From the NCBI GenBank assembly GCA_016801885.1, contig CM028888.1, positions 4,510,501 to 4,574,500 of the forward strand: DNA of 64,000 bases, read 5' to 3'. The stretch is from Toxotes chatareus. Its lineage: Eukaryota > Chordata > Actinopteri > Toxotidae. Under the pieces are notes generated by a model. The model made no database searches. It was given only the letters and a program-made list of their open reading frames with translations, and had not been told where the DNA came from. Shown here one piece after another: positions 45,809 through 57,240 of the stretch. Both the position numbers and the translations under genes were made by a program. Within the stretch, counting starts at the first letter, position 1, and each line of letters opens with the position of its first letter.

Positions 45809-48800
45809 CCTCAGTTGAGGAAATCAGTCACTTTACTGAAGTCAGTAGTATCACGTTCAGAATATATCTATACATCAGTGACTTCTTTTGGTCTGGTTGT
45901 GCTAGATTTTGTTTATGGCAAACTGGGCACTAACAAGAAAGTATAGGTGTTGCTTCTCATTCAGCTCAGCAGCGTTATAATTAGAAAATTCATACACAGC
46001 TAATATTATATATTTCTACATTTTGGACTCTGAGGTTTTTCTTTTTTTTCTGTTCCCTCAAAGGTCAGTGTTGTCGAGACTGTTTATAAATGGTCAAAAG
46101 CATGAATGTGTACCAGAGCTTACTCAAAGTAAGTCTACATATCAAATCAAAGACAAATTTACTGGCCTCACCCGGCTAATCCATGACTCCCTTTAAATGG
46201 ATTGACTTCAAACTTTCAAAATGTCACTTTCATAAATGCTGATGTGACTGAATCCTAATTCCACCCAGCCTAAGAGCTTGACCACATGTGCTAAGCTCCT
46301 TTGGTAATGAAATCTTTGAAAAGTTGAAGAAAGAGCTGTTGTTTAAGAACCCAGAACCTTTTGGATCCCTTACAGTTTGCTTAAAGGGCTAAACATGGAA
46401 GCCGTTCTGGGTTAAAGATAATAATGATCTCACTGCCTCCAAAATAGCAGTCTCAGCTGTGAGCAGTGTGACTGCAAGCTGTGGTTGGTATGTACACAGG
46501 GTTTGTTGGGTTCCTAGCAGAGACAGCATGCTTGACATCTGCTCAACTGGACAACTACAGTTTGATTGCACTAGTGATGTGAAGTCTTCATCAGCTTTCA
46601 TCAAACACCGTCTATAGGCCATCGGAGACTCATTGAGACATAAGAAGCCATTACTGCAAATTGTTATAATGCTTTTAGCAGAAACATCAGTACTGTAGGT
46701 TATTTTGCATAGCCTAGCTGGTGGTTGCTGAGAGGTTTTTATATGACACATGTAAAAATGAGTGAAACTGCTTAGAATGGAGGTCTTGAGATTGAAGCTT
46801 TTGAAATATCTCTAAATCAATCACACTATGAGGCTGATCTGACAAAATACAAAAAGACTCTTGCCTAAGACAATGCGAGGATATGGTTTATGGATATCTC
46901 TATACACTTACTCTCTTATTTTAGCAAACAAACTTATTTACAGCTTTAATTTTTATTGTAGCTTGGATTGATTTTAATGGAGGTATTACAGAGAGTGAAA
47001 GTAAATTGCAGCCTCTGACCTTCTTCATCCACATCCCCACAGTGACCGCAGGTGGTGTGGCCTTTTTCTGTGACAGTATATATTCTATAAAACATGGAAA
47101 GAAATGAAGTTTTTTTTTTTTTTAAATTAAACTTCTCATCTTCGTCTCTTGGAAAATGTCAAATGCCTGCTGGTGATGAATTTGTCACATGGGGTAACCC
47201 ACTCAAACACAGGACACAGTCATTCTTTATCTCTCTGTTTCATGTCTCTGAACCCACATTCATTAAAGGATTATAAAACAGATAATAGATAGGGCTGAGG
47301 GATAGAAAATATTATTGTAATAAGGAATCCATCATGTCTGTGTGCTGTCATCTTAAAGCACCAGTAATGTTTGCCTTAAAGATTCTTTTTCTTTCTTTTG
47401 CATAATTGAAAAACACACAACAAATACAAGCCTAGTGTACACACTATAGGATCTGTAATGTTCTGTCATCCCATAACAGCTTACCCTGAAGGCTCTCATT
47501 ACTTTATTGACACATGAAATTTATTTGAACATGACAGACAGTTCAGGACATATGCTGCAGTATATTGTTTTAATTATGGAAAGACCTTGTAGCCATCATG
47601 AACAAACCTACATTATATAAACTCTTCTCAGTATGGCAGAGGAAGTTTTCATGTTCGTTGGTGCTGTCTCGGTGTCTGTGAGGTTTGTCCAGACAGCATG
47701 CTTATGAAATAATCAAGCATTTAGCATATGGTATAAAAATAAGTCCTCACTGATTGGAAGGTGTAGGTGGATTGTTAGAATATATAAAATTAAATAAATA
47801 ATAATAAAATATTTGTTAATTATTGTCCTTCGGGGCTGCTTCTTTTGCGAGGCAGAAGTCACTTCCAGTTGCTTCATTTAAGAAGGAACAGTGCGCATTT
47901 CTTACTGCACATTTAGCATGTCGAGGGCTTCAAACAGTAATAGACAGTGAACGGGGAGTTCATTACCCAGAAATTCCATGAGGCATATCCTTCTCACTGT
48001 ATAGTTTTGGTGGTTGTGCTGTAGAGGTGCAGTTCTTTTCAGTGAACATTCTGCATTTTCAATTTGGTTCTTAAATTTTGACTTGTCATTTCCTATATTC
48101 CACATAGATCTTCCTCCAGTCTCCACGGATGCCGTTACTTTAATATTACATTTGCCCTTGATTTACCTATTGATTCATTTATCTTTGTTGTTGCCCAGAG
48201 GAAATCTCTGCAGAGTTCTGTTTAGCTTTTCACAAGAGGAAAAGAGAAGGTTTTTTAGAAATGACTCCACCATCAAATTGCTGCATATGAGGAATAATAA
48301 TAATGTGCTTACGTTGTTGTGTTCATGTTTTCTCTGAGGAATGTGACTGTCTCAAAAATAAGAATGTCTTCCTCCCCTAAAGATGGAGGAACTAAGAGAC
48401 AAGGATAATACTTAAGAATTTTTTTTTTTTTTTCTGCAGCACTTTCTCATATTACGATTTAACTGCATATTAGCACACAGCGACCACAGTGTTGTACTTG
48501 AGCTGCTGGATGGAATGTATTGAATTCTGCCCCAGCAGTAATCGATAATATTCTGAGCCTGATATTTTTCATCTCATTACAATACTACAACCTAGACATA
48601 AAAGACAGCTTACTTATTACACAGTCTAATATTGTACTGATTGCACATTACGAAAAGAAATCTGTGTTGACCTGGGAACACATTAGCAACGCTAGACTCC
48701 ACTACAAAAGGTTAGCTACTGTGTGTAAATGTCTTTATTTTGAGTGAATGCACCTGACATGTTGATAATGATCATTCAGTGCACAGGAAGACTGCACGTA

Positions 48801-49779
48801 GAACAGTATAGGTCAAATTGAAGTCGTGAAGACTGTTCACCTTTACTTTCTTTTTCAAATAAAAATGGCTAACCTGATGTTTGTTTAAACCTCATCAGAT
48901 TGCCTGGCTGCTTCTGTTTCTTGTCCTACTGGGCTCCTAACAATGTCTCAAGATATGTTTTACCCAACCAACCAGACCAGCCCTGCTCCTTTGGGTGATT
49001 TAGAGGCTTTAAGAATGAGCCAGTGGCATCTTAGTGTGAATGGGACAGACTTATATTTAGCAATAGTGCTTTGACAACATATTAAGAATGGAATTCATTT
49101 CCTGGTCAAATGAGCTGACTTGGATAAAAATAATGTCCGTTGACTCAGTCTAGAATAACTGAGTGTCAGAGTTTGTGTTTTGTGTTCCTCCTCCCTGCTT
49201 TTGAAAGTCCATCCCTCCATTTCAACATCTCATAAAAATGCACGAGGTGTTGTAGCTGCTTTTGCATGCACCACATATTAGCTTTTCATTTTGAGTTTAT
49301 GAGAATTTATGACCCCTTAAATGGATTAGCTTTATTATCAGAAGAGCCACAAGTCAGAGGGACCATGGTTTATGCATTCTGTATCCATCCTCATAATATT
49401 TCTCTTCCAGCTATTGCAGACCAGAATAGCTAAAAGCAAATGAACACCATCCACACTTTTTTTCTTTCTTTTTTTTTTCTAATTTAATGCCCATCAAAGA
49501 GAAAACTTTGGCCAAGGCACCGAGGTTTTTTGGGGACAAGACCAAAGAAAACCACACAACAAAGAAGTCAGCCTCCTAAATAACAAACCAAACTGCTTCA
49601 GTCTATCAAAGTGTGTTTTGGTGGTTTTAAGTTTCTTCTCATCCTGCCTCTTTGAAATGTAAACCTTGTCAAAAGTGGGTGCATATGGTAGGGCATGTTC
49701 ATGTCTGGAGGGAGTAACCGATTTAAGAGCACAAGAATTAATTTCCCTTTTGTTTCATATGCATACATACATAATTGGT
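45807..49779. other. Long non-coding stretch, nothing recognised
   Basis: About 4 kb of AT-rich unique sequence. Minor content: T12 near 47109, T15 at 48419-48433, T-rich patch near 49459-49479, and enhancer-like texture around 48930-49070 and 49230-49440. The 120-codon minus frame at 46389-46751 has no recognisable domain. Confidence 0.5.
48419..48433. repeat. Poly-T run, 15 bases
   Basis: An uninterrupted T run followed by CTGCAGC. Confidence 0.9.
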
Positions 49780-49975
49780 GTAGGAGGTTGCCATAGAAAC
49801 CACTATAACTCAGATTAATTCCTGACAGCGGTCGCAGTCAAAATAAATGGCTTGGGGAATTGGGGCGCGCTCCACATAACCAGAGAACTGGGGTAAATTT
49901 AGCTGCCCTCAGAGAAGAGGGAGCTGCTTGAAACTGAACCTAAAACTGAGGGAAGCAATGAGCGTTCCTTCCATT
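49780..49975. promoter_or_regulatory. Candidate conserved non-coding element with X-box
   Basis: Begins with GTTGCCATAGAAAC at 49787-49800, which fits the RFX X-box pattern GTNRCC-AT-RGNAAC. It continues with CAGATTAATTCC and a GC-richer part (GGGGCGCGCTCC near 49862). Repeat-poor and non-coding. An X-box inside an enhancer-like block makes this the more plausible of the X-box sites. Confidence 0.35.
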
Positions 49976-50604
49976 CGCTGCGTAAAAAAAAAAGTGTTAC
50001 TTGGTAACTTGTGCATTGGTCTGCTAACAGGGAGACAGCTTCAGCCAGATTACTGTCCATAAAAGACGGCATCAAACTTAGGCTCCACGATACAATATGC
50101 TGTTATCAGTAAAGTAGAGATATTGGACCTCCGTGCTCAATGATAGATGGAGACAGAAAAACTGTGCTTTGAGCAGAAATGTTTCATTTGAGTTCACAAT
50201 CTCTGTAAAGCAAAAACAAAACTACACACATGCACTTTACTGAGATGCTGAAAATTTGTCTATATCAATCTTTCTCTTCTTTAGCCTTTCCAGAGTGTCC
50301 AAAATGACTCTGGGCTTATCCTCTGTAAATGTGAATAGTTGGTTTTTGATATATTTTTTGAGGCTCCTTGTCCTAGTTGTCTTAAAAGCTGTGTTTTTCA
50401 AAGTTTGGTCTTTTATTTAGATACTTAAAATGCTGTTTACATTTTCCTGATAGGCAGCCTTTTGTGGCTGTGACATAATGACTGCTCCCTCTTACAAGAG
50501 GGGTGTTGTTAAAATGCAGCAAAACTGGGACTGGGATGCCGTTAGGCGTGAAAGATGTGTGACTTTGACACCAGAGACTGTGGCATCTTGTTACAACAGT
50601 CAAT
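49976..50604. other. Non-coding DNA, nothing recognised
   Basis: AT-rich unique sequence; no gene or named repeat. Confidence 0.5.
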
Positions 50605-50670
50605 GTTGGTGACCACAGTCTTTTCCTAATCTTAACATTGTTTTAGTTGCCTAAACCTAACTGAACTTTG
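50605..50670 (+). repeat. Degraded interspersed repeat, TTGCCTAAACCTAAC family
   Basis: GACCACAGTCTTTTCCTAA, TTAACATTG and TTGCCTAAACCTAACTGAA occur in the order of a common fish repeat that reads CCATGATCTTTTCCTAACC...TTGCCTAAACCTAACC. It is related to 52501-52558 and, inverted, to 4728-4779 and 8662-8700. Confidence 0.6.
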
Positions 50671-51469
50671 TCAGGTAATCCAGTTTCATTTTCTCTAAGG
50701 CACATGGTTTCCTAGTGCTGATTCAATTACTGTACCTCCTACCAGCTTCTCCTGATTCAATGTGTTGCAGACAGTCCTTACTCGCTCTTTGTAGCAGTGG
50801 TTGTGGGTCACTCAGTCTGTTGGAGCTGTTAACCTACATAAAAAGAATCCATTGGTTTAGCTTTCACTGTAAAGTGTTGTTGTCTTGTGGTTTAAATTCT
50901 TTGCTGAAGCTCCTCTGCCCCGGCAACAGTAAAATCATGAAAGGGACATTTTTACACTACACCCTTCCAATAAAGGGTGGTGTCTAAAAGCCAGTTCGTA
51001 TCCATGACCAACTGCATTCTCTACCACCTTGCACAAATGTATTGTAGTGTTGGTTTATGGGAAATCGTTGTTACTGGGTTGTAGACTACAAAACAGAACA
51101 AAGGCAGAGAGCGCGGAGGGACACAACATGTGGATGAAATGCTGTCCGGCTAAATTGAGCTCCAGGTTGTGCTTATGTAGACTGCCCCTCTCAAATCTTG
51201 GCTGCTTTTACTATGTACATCTGGACCCATGGGAGCCTCCCTTTGTTTCTGTGGCCAGAGGAAGACAATAGATACTCCGGGTAAAGCACACTAGCAAAGG
51301 TCTCTGTTTACCATGACAAAGCTGAGGGCCACGCAATGGTCGCCACTGCCACAGGCAAAGCAGCCCGCCAATATATAAATCCTTCAACTGAACACACATA
51401 CACAGCTTGTGTGTACAAACACGTGCGCATAAACATACACACAAACACAAACCAAAAAGAAAAATACAG

Positions 51470-51471
<2 letters not shown>
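50671..51471. other. Non-coding DNA, nothing recognised
   Basis: Two + frames (50715-50987 and 51029-51271) are open but their products resemble nothing known and lack splice support. A CA-rich patch precedes the next microsatellite. Confidence 0.45.

Positions 51472-51516
<45 letters not shown>
51472..51516. repeat. (AC)22 microsatellite
   Basis: A perfect AC array of 45 bases inside a broader CA-rich stretch (51390-51540). All Cys/Val or His/Thr frames here are artefacts. A short (TGTC)n array follows at 51618-51630. Confidence 0.97.
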
Positions 51517-51518
<2 letters not shown>

Positions 51519-52500
51519 ACCCGCTCTGAAACACACCACCCACAGCTGACCACAGCTATGCAGCACACAGGATGAGAAACTGGAAGCATTTGGGAAGTTG
51601 CAAACACTGTTTCTTTTGTCTGTCTGTCTGTTTTTCTTCACATAACATTTTTAGCAAGTCTTTTGCAAGCAGTGCAAAATTAAAATCATCAAAGTTTTCA
51701 CATTTCTCTTGCTGCTGAAACCTTTTTCAGGACTGGAGAGACTCCTTTGAGTCACATCTTACTGTATGTTGGCTGATACCATCTCCTGCACCCCTCCTTA
51801 TCCTTTCGCCATGTCGAAGGGTTTCTTGACATGAACATCCATGCCATTTTGTACTTGTAAAAATCAGGCCAAAGTGCTTGAACTAAGAGCACAGAAGGTT
51901 TTAATTTCCTTATCCAAAGCCTTCTGTTTTACCCTCCTATCGCTGGAATCTTAGTCCTCCTCTTATAGCAGTCATGTGTGGTTTGTGGCAAGACAAAGGG
52001 AAACCAAAATCAAACTCACACTAGTCTAAATGCACTGGATCATTTAATGCAATATGCACTGCACACATTACTAAGATTCCAAGATTTAAATTGTTTTATT
52101 TTCATGTTTTTTTTTTTTTTTTTATAGCTAAGCTAAATCTAATAATACTGATAGTGCTTAAACGTTGTCAAGATTAGGTCCTATTTACCATAGTTTGTGG
52201 ATGATCCTTGGATGTGATTGGATTGGGGCAAATGATTCCCAGTTGATAACCAATTAAAGTGAACCTTGGGACCTCAAACAAACTTGCTTTACAGGGTATT
52301 AACAAGAAAATAAATTCCCAGTAGTTGTTATAGTCTTTTTCTGTGATTGCCTATTAAATCAGCTACCTTCAGAATGGAATATTTCCTTTGCATTCTGGGT
52401 AAGGTGAATGCAAGATTAGGGTTTTGGTAAAATTTTAATAAAGTAAACACATCCTGTCTCGTACTCCAAGCCAATGTCAACTTTTTGAATTATTAATGAA
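51517..52500. other. Non-coding DNA, nothing recognised
   Basis: Holds T17 at 52107-52123 and otherwise unique AT-rich sequence. Confidence 0.5.
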
Positions 52501-52558
52501 GGCCATGATCTTTCCCTTACCTTAACCAAGTGCTGTGAGTGCTTAAACATAACCATAG
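52501..52558 (+). repeat. Degraded interspersed repeat, second plus-strand copy
   Basis: GGCCATGATCTTTCCCTTACC, then TTAACCAAGTG, then GCTTAAACATAACCATAG match the same repeat as 50605-50670, about 1.9 kb upstream and in the same orientation. Confidence 0.6.
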
Positions 52559-52821
52559 AAAGTTGTATCGTGCTTCAGTTCCTGTGAGTGGCTATTGTTG
52601 GAAGACAAATGAAATATATTTTTCATAATTCTTTGCTTTGAACAGTGCTAAGCTTTAAGCTCTCATTTTGCTGCTCACAGTAAGCAGAGCTTTAGCGTCT
52701 CTAGATGTTTGCAATATTATCATGAAATTACAAGCGAATGCCAGTTCTTGGGTTCTTCTAATAACACTTATTCTGAAGGGCATTAAAATGTGGCTTCAAA
52801 GGCATGCTGACAAATGTAGAA

Positions 52822-52861
52822 TTATATATATATATATATATATACATATATACACACACAC
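52822..52861. repeat. (TA)n-(CA)n compound microsatellite
   Basis: About eleven TA units, then CATATATA, then a short (CA)n. Confidence 0.9.
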
Positions 52862-55530
52862 TATGTATTCATCGTTTAATTTGTACAAGTTTACACCGTG
52901 ACTTCACAGCATAGGATGATAGCAGTTGTTTCTCACATGCGGTGCAGTAGATGGTGATTTTTAGGCCAGCTGGAGTGGAAGCCAAACTGTTTACCCCTTT
53001 AGAAATGATCTGAGCTGAAAAACAACATTAACAAACCAGGAAGAAGGAACAGTTTTAGGCCACGGAAGCACTCTGGCTTACTGATGAAATTAAATAGTCA
53101 TGGAATTTTTACATCTCTGTAGGTTTTTCTTCCATCCTACCATATAGACATAAGAATATATATTTTCTTTTCACTACCATGTGCTACATTTAAACATCTC
53201 TGCTTTGGTGTGTTGCTGAGAATGCTAGAAAATATGGTAATTAAAACTAATTTGATCCTTTTCAAAAAAGTCCAGCTACCCCTTGAAGGCTTGCTGCATA
53301 CCAACGGTTACATTTATCAGAATCTTCCCTCCCATGAGGATAAGCGGCCAGATAGTGTGTTGCTGGCTGCTTTGTTGATAACACTGGACAGGAGAGACAT
53401 CCAGGGTCGGCACTCTAGGCTGCAAACAGCAGATTGAGGAGATGAGGCAGGTAGCAGCAGAACAGTTGGCTTCAGGGGCAAAGGAGGGCACTCTTATTTA
53501 AAATGTTGCTTCAGTGCTTCGCTTTCTGCATTCTAAGATGTTAGTTGGGGACTGTGTCTGTGCACGTAGGTGTGTATTTTTATGCATATATTATTCAGTA
53601 TAGATATACCAAAATGATATGTCCGCTATAGAAAATATGGATTTAGCGTTCCATATTATGGATTTGGTGCTAACCCACTGCTTTCTGGAGAAAGAAAAAT
53701 AAATAGTTGTCACCAAGCTTAAATGCCATATGCCTCCACATCCTTACTTTCAACAGTAACACTGTTGCCCGATATAAACCATGATCTGCTTAATCGTCCA
53801 ATGTAATTCCCAGGATATAGGACCGCAGAAGCACAGGAGAACACTGTCAGCAATACAATCCCCTGTTCTGTTTCTATGGAAGACTCACACTTCAGGAGAC
53901 AGCTGAACTCACAGTTTTAGTCTTAATGATGCCCCAGCTCTCATCCAACAGATCTAACTGAGAATCTTCCGATACTGAGAATGGAACTTAAATCAAATCA
54001 CTCTTTAGGCGAGTAATTGAGGAAATCTTCACTTGTTAGAATGACAGTTACGCTTGCATGGTTCTTATCTTCTCCTCTTTTTGGCAAAAGCATATAGTGA
54101 TGAAATTCAGCAGCAAAGCATGTTTGAAATAAATCATGATGAGCCATCCCTATATATTAGTCAGAACCACCATATGTGCTTTCTCATGTGGGAACCAGAG
54201 TCAGCCTAGTTCTGGCTGCTTGTCCTCATTTTTCAAGGGCAAGGTATTTTTTCACACCAGCACCAGTGGGCTGCAGTCACCACTTCTCTCCTTCTTCTTT
54301 CTTTGTCTATTGCTGTTCCTCACTCTTTCCTCCGTTCCTCTTTTATGGCACTGGCTCTGTCTTCTCTCGCTGCCGTCTTATGTACATACATTATTTAACA
54401 ATCTAAGGAGTGAAAATGCTATAATAGAGTGTCTCAGCATCTAGCTGGACCACAGAGACATGTTATTTCTACCAATCTCCTTCGCCCCATTCAGATGGTT
54501 AAATAATGTATGTGTTAGCGGCACATCCACTCTGTTGGATGCAGGGAGTTGCAGATGGGAATCATCAGTATGCCAAGTGTGTCATTAGGATGACACCATC
54601 CACTGACAGATTGCGGATTTCGGACGAATTTCACCATGGGGTAGTTGCAGTGAAAATGAGATAGGGCGGGATAGAGAGGTGGTACAGGAGTCTGATTTCA
54701 TTTGCTGTCTACAACCCCCCCTCTCCTTGAGCTTGTATTCCTTATCTTGTGTGTTTTTATTGAATCCTTGAAAGTAAAAGTTCAGATGTTGCAGCTCACT
54801 CAGATCTTTATTTTTCCTTTTAAACAATCAGATTTATTCTCCAGCATTGCTGTAGAGGAATGGCATGCCTTCACCTCATTTCACAGAAACCCTTTGATAT
54901 TCCTGTCACCACCCACTGTTTATCCCGTCTCATGGTGACTTTATGCACTTTTCAGCAAATTAGCAAAAATTTTCGTCGATCCCCTGCCCCCAAACAGCTG
55001 CATTGTGCTGCATTCAAAAGGATATAACTTCCATAGAAAATTCACACAATATGCACTTGTATTGCCAAAAGACTGTGAATTACAGCCTAAGTCCAAGTCT
55101 TTTTATCAGTAAGAATACACTAGGGGTAATGCTGAGCTCGACTCTCCTCATTAATATTCATGATTTCACTGGAGTCATTGTGTTTACTGTAACAAACAGA
55201 CCGAAGGGCAGGTGTAAGTGTCTTATATAGTATATGACATAACGGAGAAGAAGGTAAAACATTACTGCACCCGATCAAGGCCACGTTTGTCATGTGACAA
55301 ATGACTTTGTCAACATATTTAGTGTGACATGAACCTGCTGCTTTTGTTGATGGTGTTGTTGTGCTGCTTATATGGCTCACCTCACTTTACTGACTGCAAC
55401 CCTTCCTGACATTATGCAGCCTGGGGTTGTTGGTGGAATAGTCTGAACTGTTGCTCTACAGTCTACAGTTTTAAATCAAACTTCTTAACCTTCCCCCAGT
55501 GTTCACTTGGCAGTGACATCAGTCCATCTG
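52862..55530. other. Non-coding DNA, nothing recognised
   Basis: Unique sequence with a C/T-rich patch at 54285-54370. The + frame at 53210-53437 and those at 54136-54444 have no recognisable product. Enhancer-like texture is seen around 53810-53910. Confidence 0.5.
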
Positions 55531-55830
55531 TTAAGTATGCAGCGAGCATACTAAGTGCATATGCACATTTTGTTAATTACTATTATTATTTATCCATTGT
55601 CTCCAATTATTACCTCGAGCAACAGGTGTAGAGCATTCACTGCCACTGCTGTGGCCTTTGACTGAAGAATGGAGCCATTAATACTAAACACAGTAATTTA
55701 ACGAGGAGCGGGAATAACTAATCACATCACTTATTTTAGTGCCGTGATGCATCTTGCTCCAGAGAAGGCTCTTCATTTCAGTCAATTAAAATTAGGTCTC
55801 AGAGAATAAGGGGTGCATTTTTTTTTTTTA
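55531..55830. promoter_or_regulatory. Candidate conserved non-coding element, motif-dense
   Basis: Within 60 bases it carries TTAATTA (55573-55579, homeodomain), CCATTGT (55594-55600, SOX/HMG), CCAATTATTACC and CAGGTG (55623-55628, E-box). GCCATTAATAC and GCGGGAATAACTAATC follow. It has no repeats and no credible frame. This is one of the two most enhancer-like blocks here, by motif content only. Confidence 0.4.
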
Positions 55831-56489
55831 TTACATCTATGATTTTCAAAGGATTGAGTGATAATTTTGTGGTAAAGCTGGTATATGGCAGTCAACACTC
55901 TATAACTATATATTAATATATATATAAGTTAAAACTGAAGCTTCGCTGATCCCTAAAAAGCCATCAATGAGTGAATGTATGAATGGACGTTTGTCATTTT
56001 AAATGTACAAAATAACTTTATCAATAGTGCTCAGTAGTGATAAAATGAATTTGGCATTTTGACCATGCCAAGAATAACTAAAGTAACTCATTGTTTTTCC
56101 AAAGAGACTGGAAGAAACTGGTATAAACAAGGTATAAATTAGTTTAATATCAGTCTAACCCACCTTAATGCTTCCTTGAAGGACTTTGTTGTCCTGTGTG
56201 GGGACACTGGACTCAGTTTAACCTCCTTAATGAGGTGTGGTAACCTGATGGAAACAAGGCTGGCCTTGAAAAGGTTAATTAGATTAGTAGATTAATGTCT
56301 GATGGTTTTTTTTCTTTCTTTTTTTTTTTTAATTAAGCAACACCTCTCTGTAATATTGAAGAGATTTGAGAACATACTGGAAAGTGCTACCATCATCTGA
56401 CTGAAAAGGGCATTAAAGGGAAAAAAAAAAAACAGGCACTATATTTCCCTTCTGCATTAGAATACAACCAAGCCACAGGAAACTCTGCA
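55831..56489. other. Non-coding DNA, nothing recognised
   Basis: AT-rich sequence with TATATTAATATATATAT-type words (55908-55926), a T-rich patch (56306-56331) and A-runs near 56420. Confidence 0.5.
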
Positions 56490-56915
56490 TTTCCAGCAGA
56501 GGCGAGAGCTATCAACTGTTTAATCGATGGTTCTCTGGCCTTTGTTGACGATGACAAGTGTCAGATCAGGTGTCCTTTTGAGGAAGATTTATTCCAGAAA
56601 GAATTGGACAGCGAAATCCAATTAAAATGGAATCTGTCAGGAGCAAAATCTCTTTAGATTGAATATGGGGATTCAGACCGACTCCCTCTCCTCCATATCT
56701 CAGACTTGCCAGATAACTTGCAGATCACACATTTTCCTCACCAGACACCCGAGCAAACCATCTATTCTCTGTGTGCAGCCTTCCAACCCATTTATAGGTT
56801 GAGTCAAATGCCCAGCAGCGATCCACTGAAGTTCAAACACCAGATTCTACAGCCAGCTGTAGGAGTTGCATTTCCAGTGTTCATAATCATGTTTAAACCA
56901 GACAAATTTATTGGG
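56490..56915. promoter_or_regulatory. Candidate conserved non-coding element
   Basis: Repeat-poor block containing TAATCGATGG (56521), CCAATTAAAATGG (56617) and mixed-composition sequence to 56915. A 70-codon + frame (56706-56918) lies at its end without family resemblance. A G10 run (56939-56948) follows. Confidence 0.3.
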
Positions 56916-56938
56916 TAACAGTGAGGGTGGAATGTTTC

Positions 56939-56948
56939 GGGGGGGGGG
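56939..56948. repeat. G10 homopolymer
   Basis: Ten G residues. Confidence 0.9.
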
Positions 56949-57059
56949 TTGAGAACGAGGAAATATGAGCAAAATGCACTTAAAGCACTGTTATAAATTA
57001 GTTATCATATTTTTCATGGTGAATACATATTCCACTTGTACATACTCCACACTATGTTG

Positions 57060-57240
57060 TCAGCGTAAGTGGAGTTTATTTTAAGGCAGAGGCATTCTAG
57101 GAGAAAATCTCTGGATAATAATGATGGGAATAAAGTGCTGCGGCCACACTGATTACACAAAAGTTAAGTACAGCTGCATGGCTAATGAAGTTGACATGGC
57201 GCTAATGCTCTTGATACAGTTCCATTCAGTTCAGTTGTCA
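57060..57240. promoter_or_regulatory. Candidate conserved non-coding element
   Basis: Repeat-poor block with GGATAATAATGATGGG, TGATTACAC and CTAATGAAG words and a GC-richer GCTGCGGCCACAC segment near 57137. Non-coding; the role is inferred. Confidence 0.3.

Noticed and set aside
45704..45946. Frame with a long Thr-His run
   Set aside because: Translation of the (AC)26 microsatellite.
46389..46751. 120-codon minus-strand frame
   Set aside because: No recognisable domain and no acceptor/donor pair; could be chance.
51211..51641. Several Cys-Val-rich frames on the minus strand
   Set aside because: Translations of the (AC)22 microsatellite and flanking CA-rich DNA.
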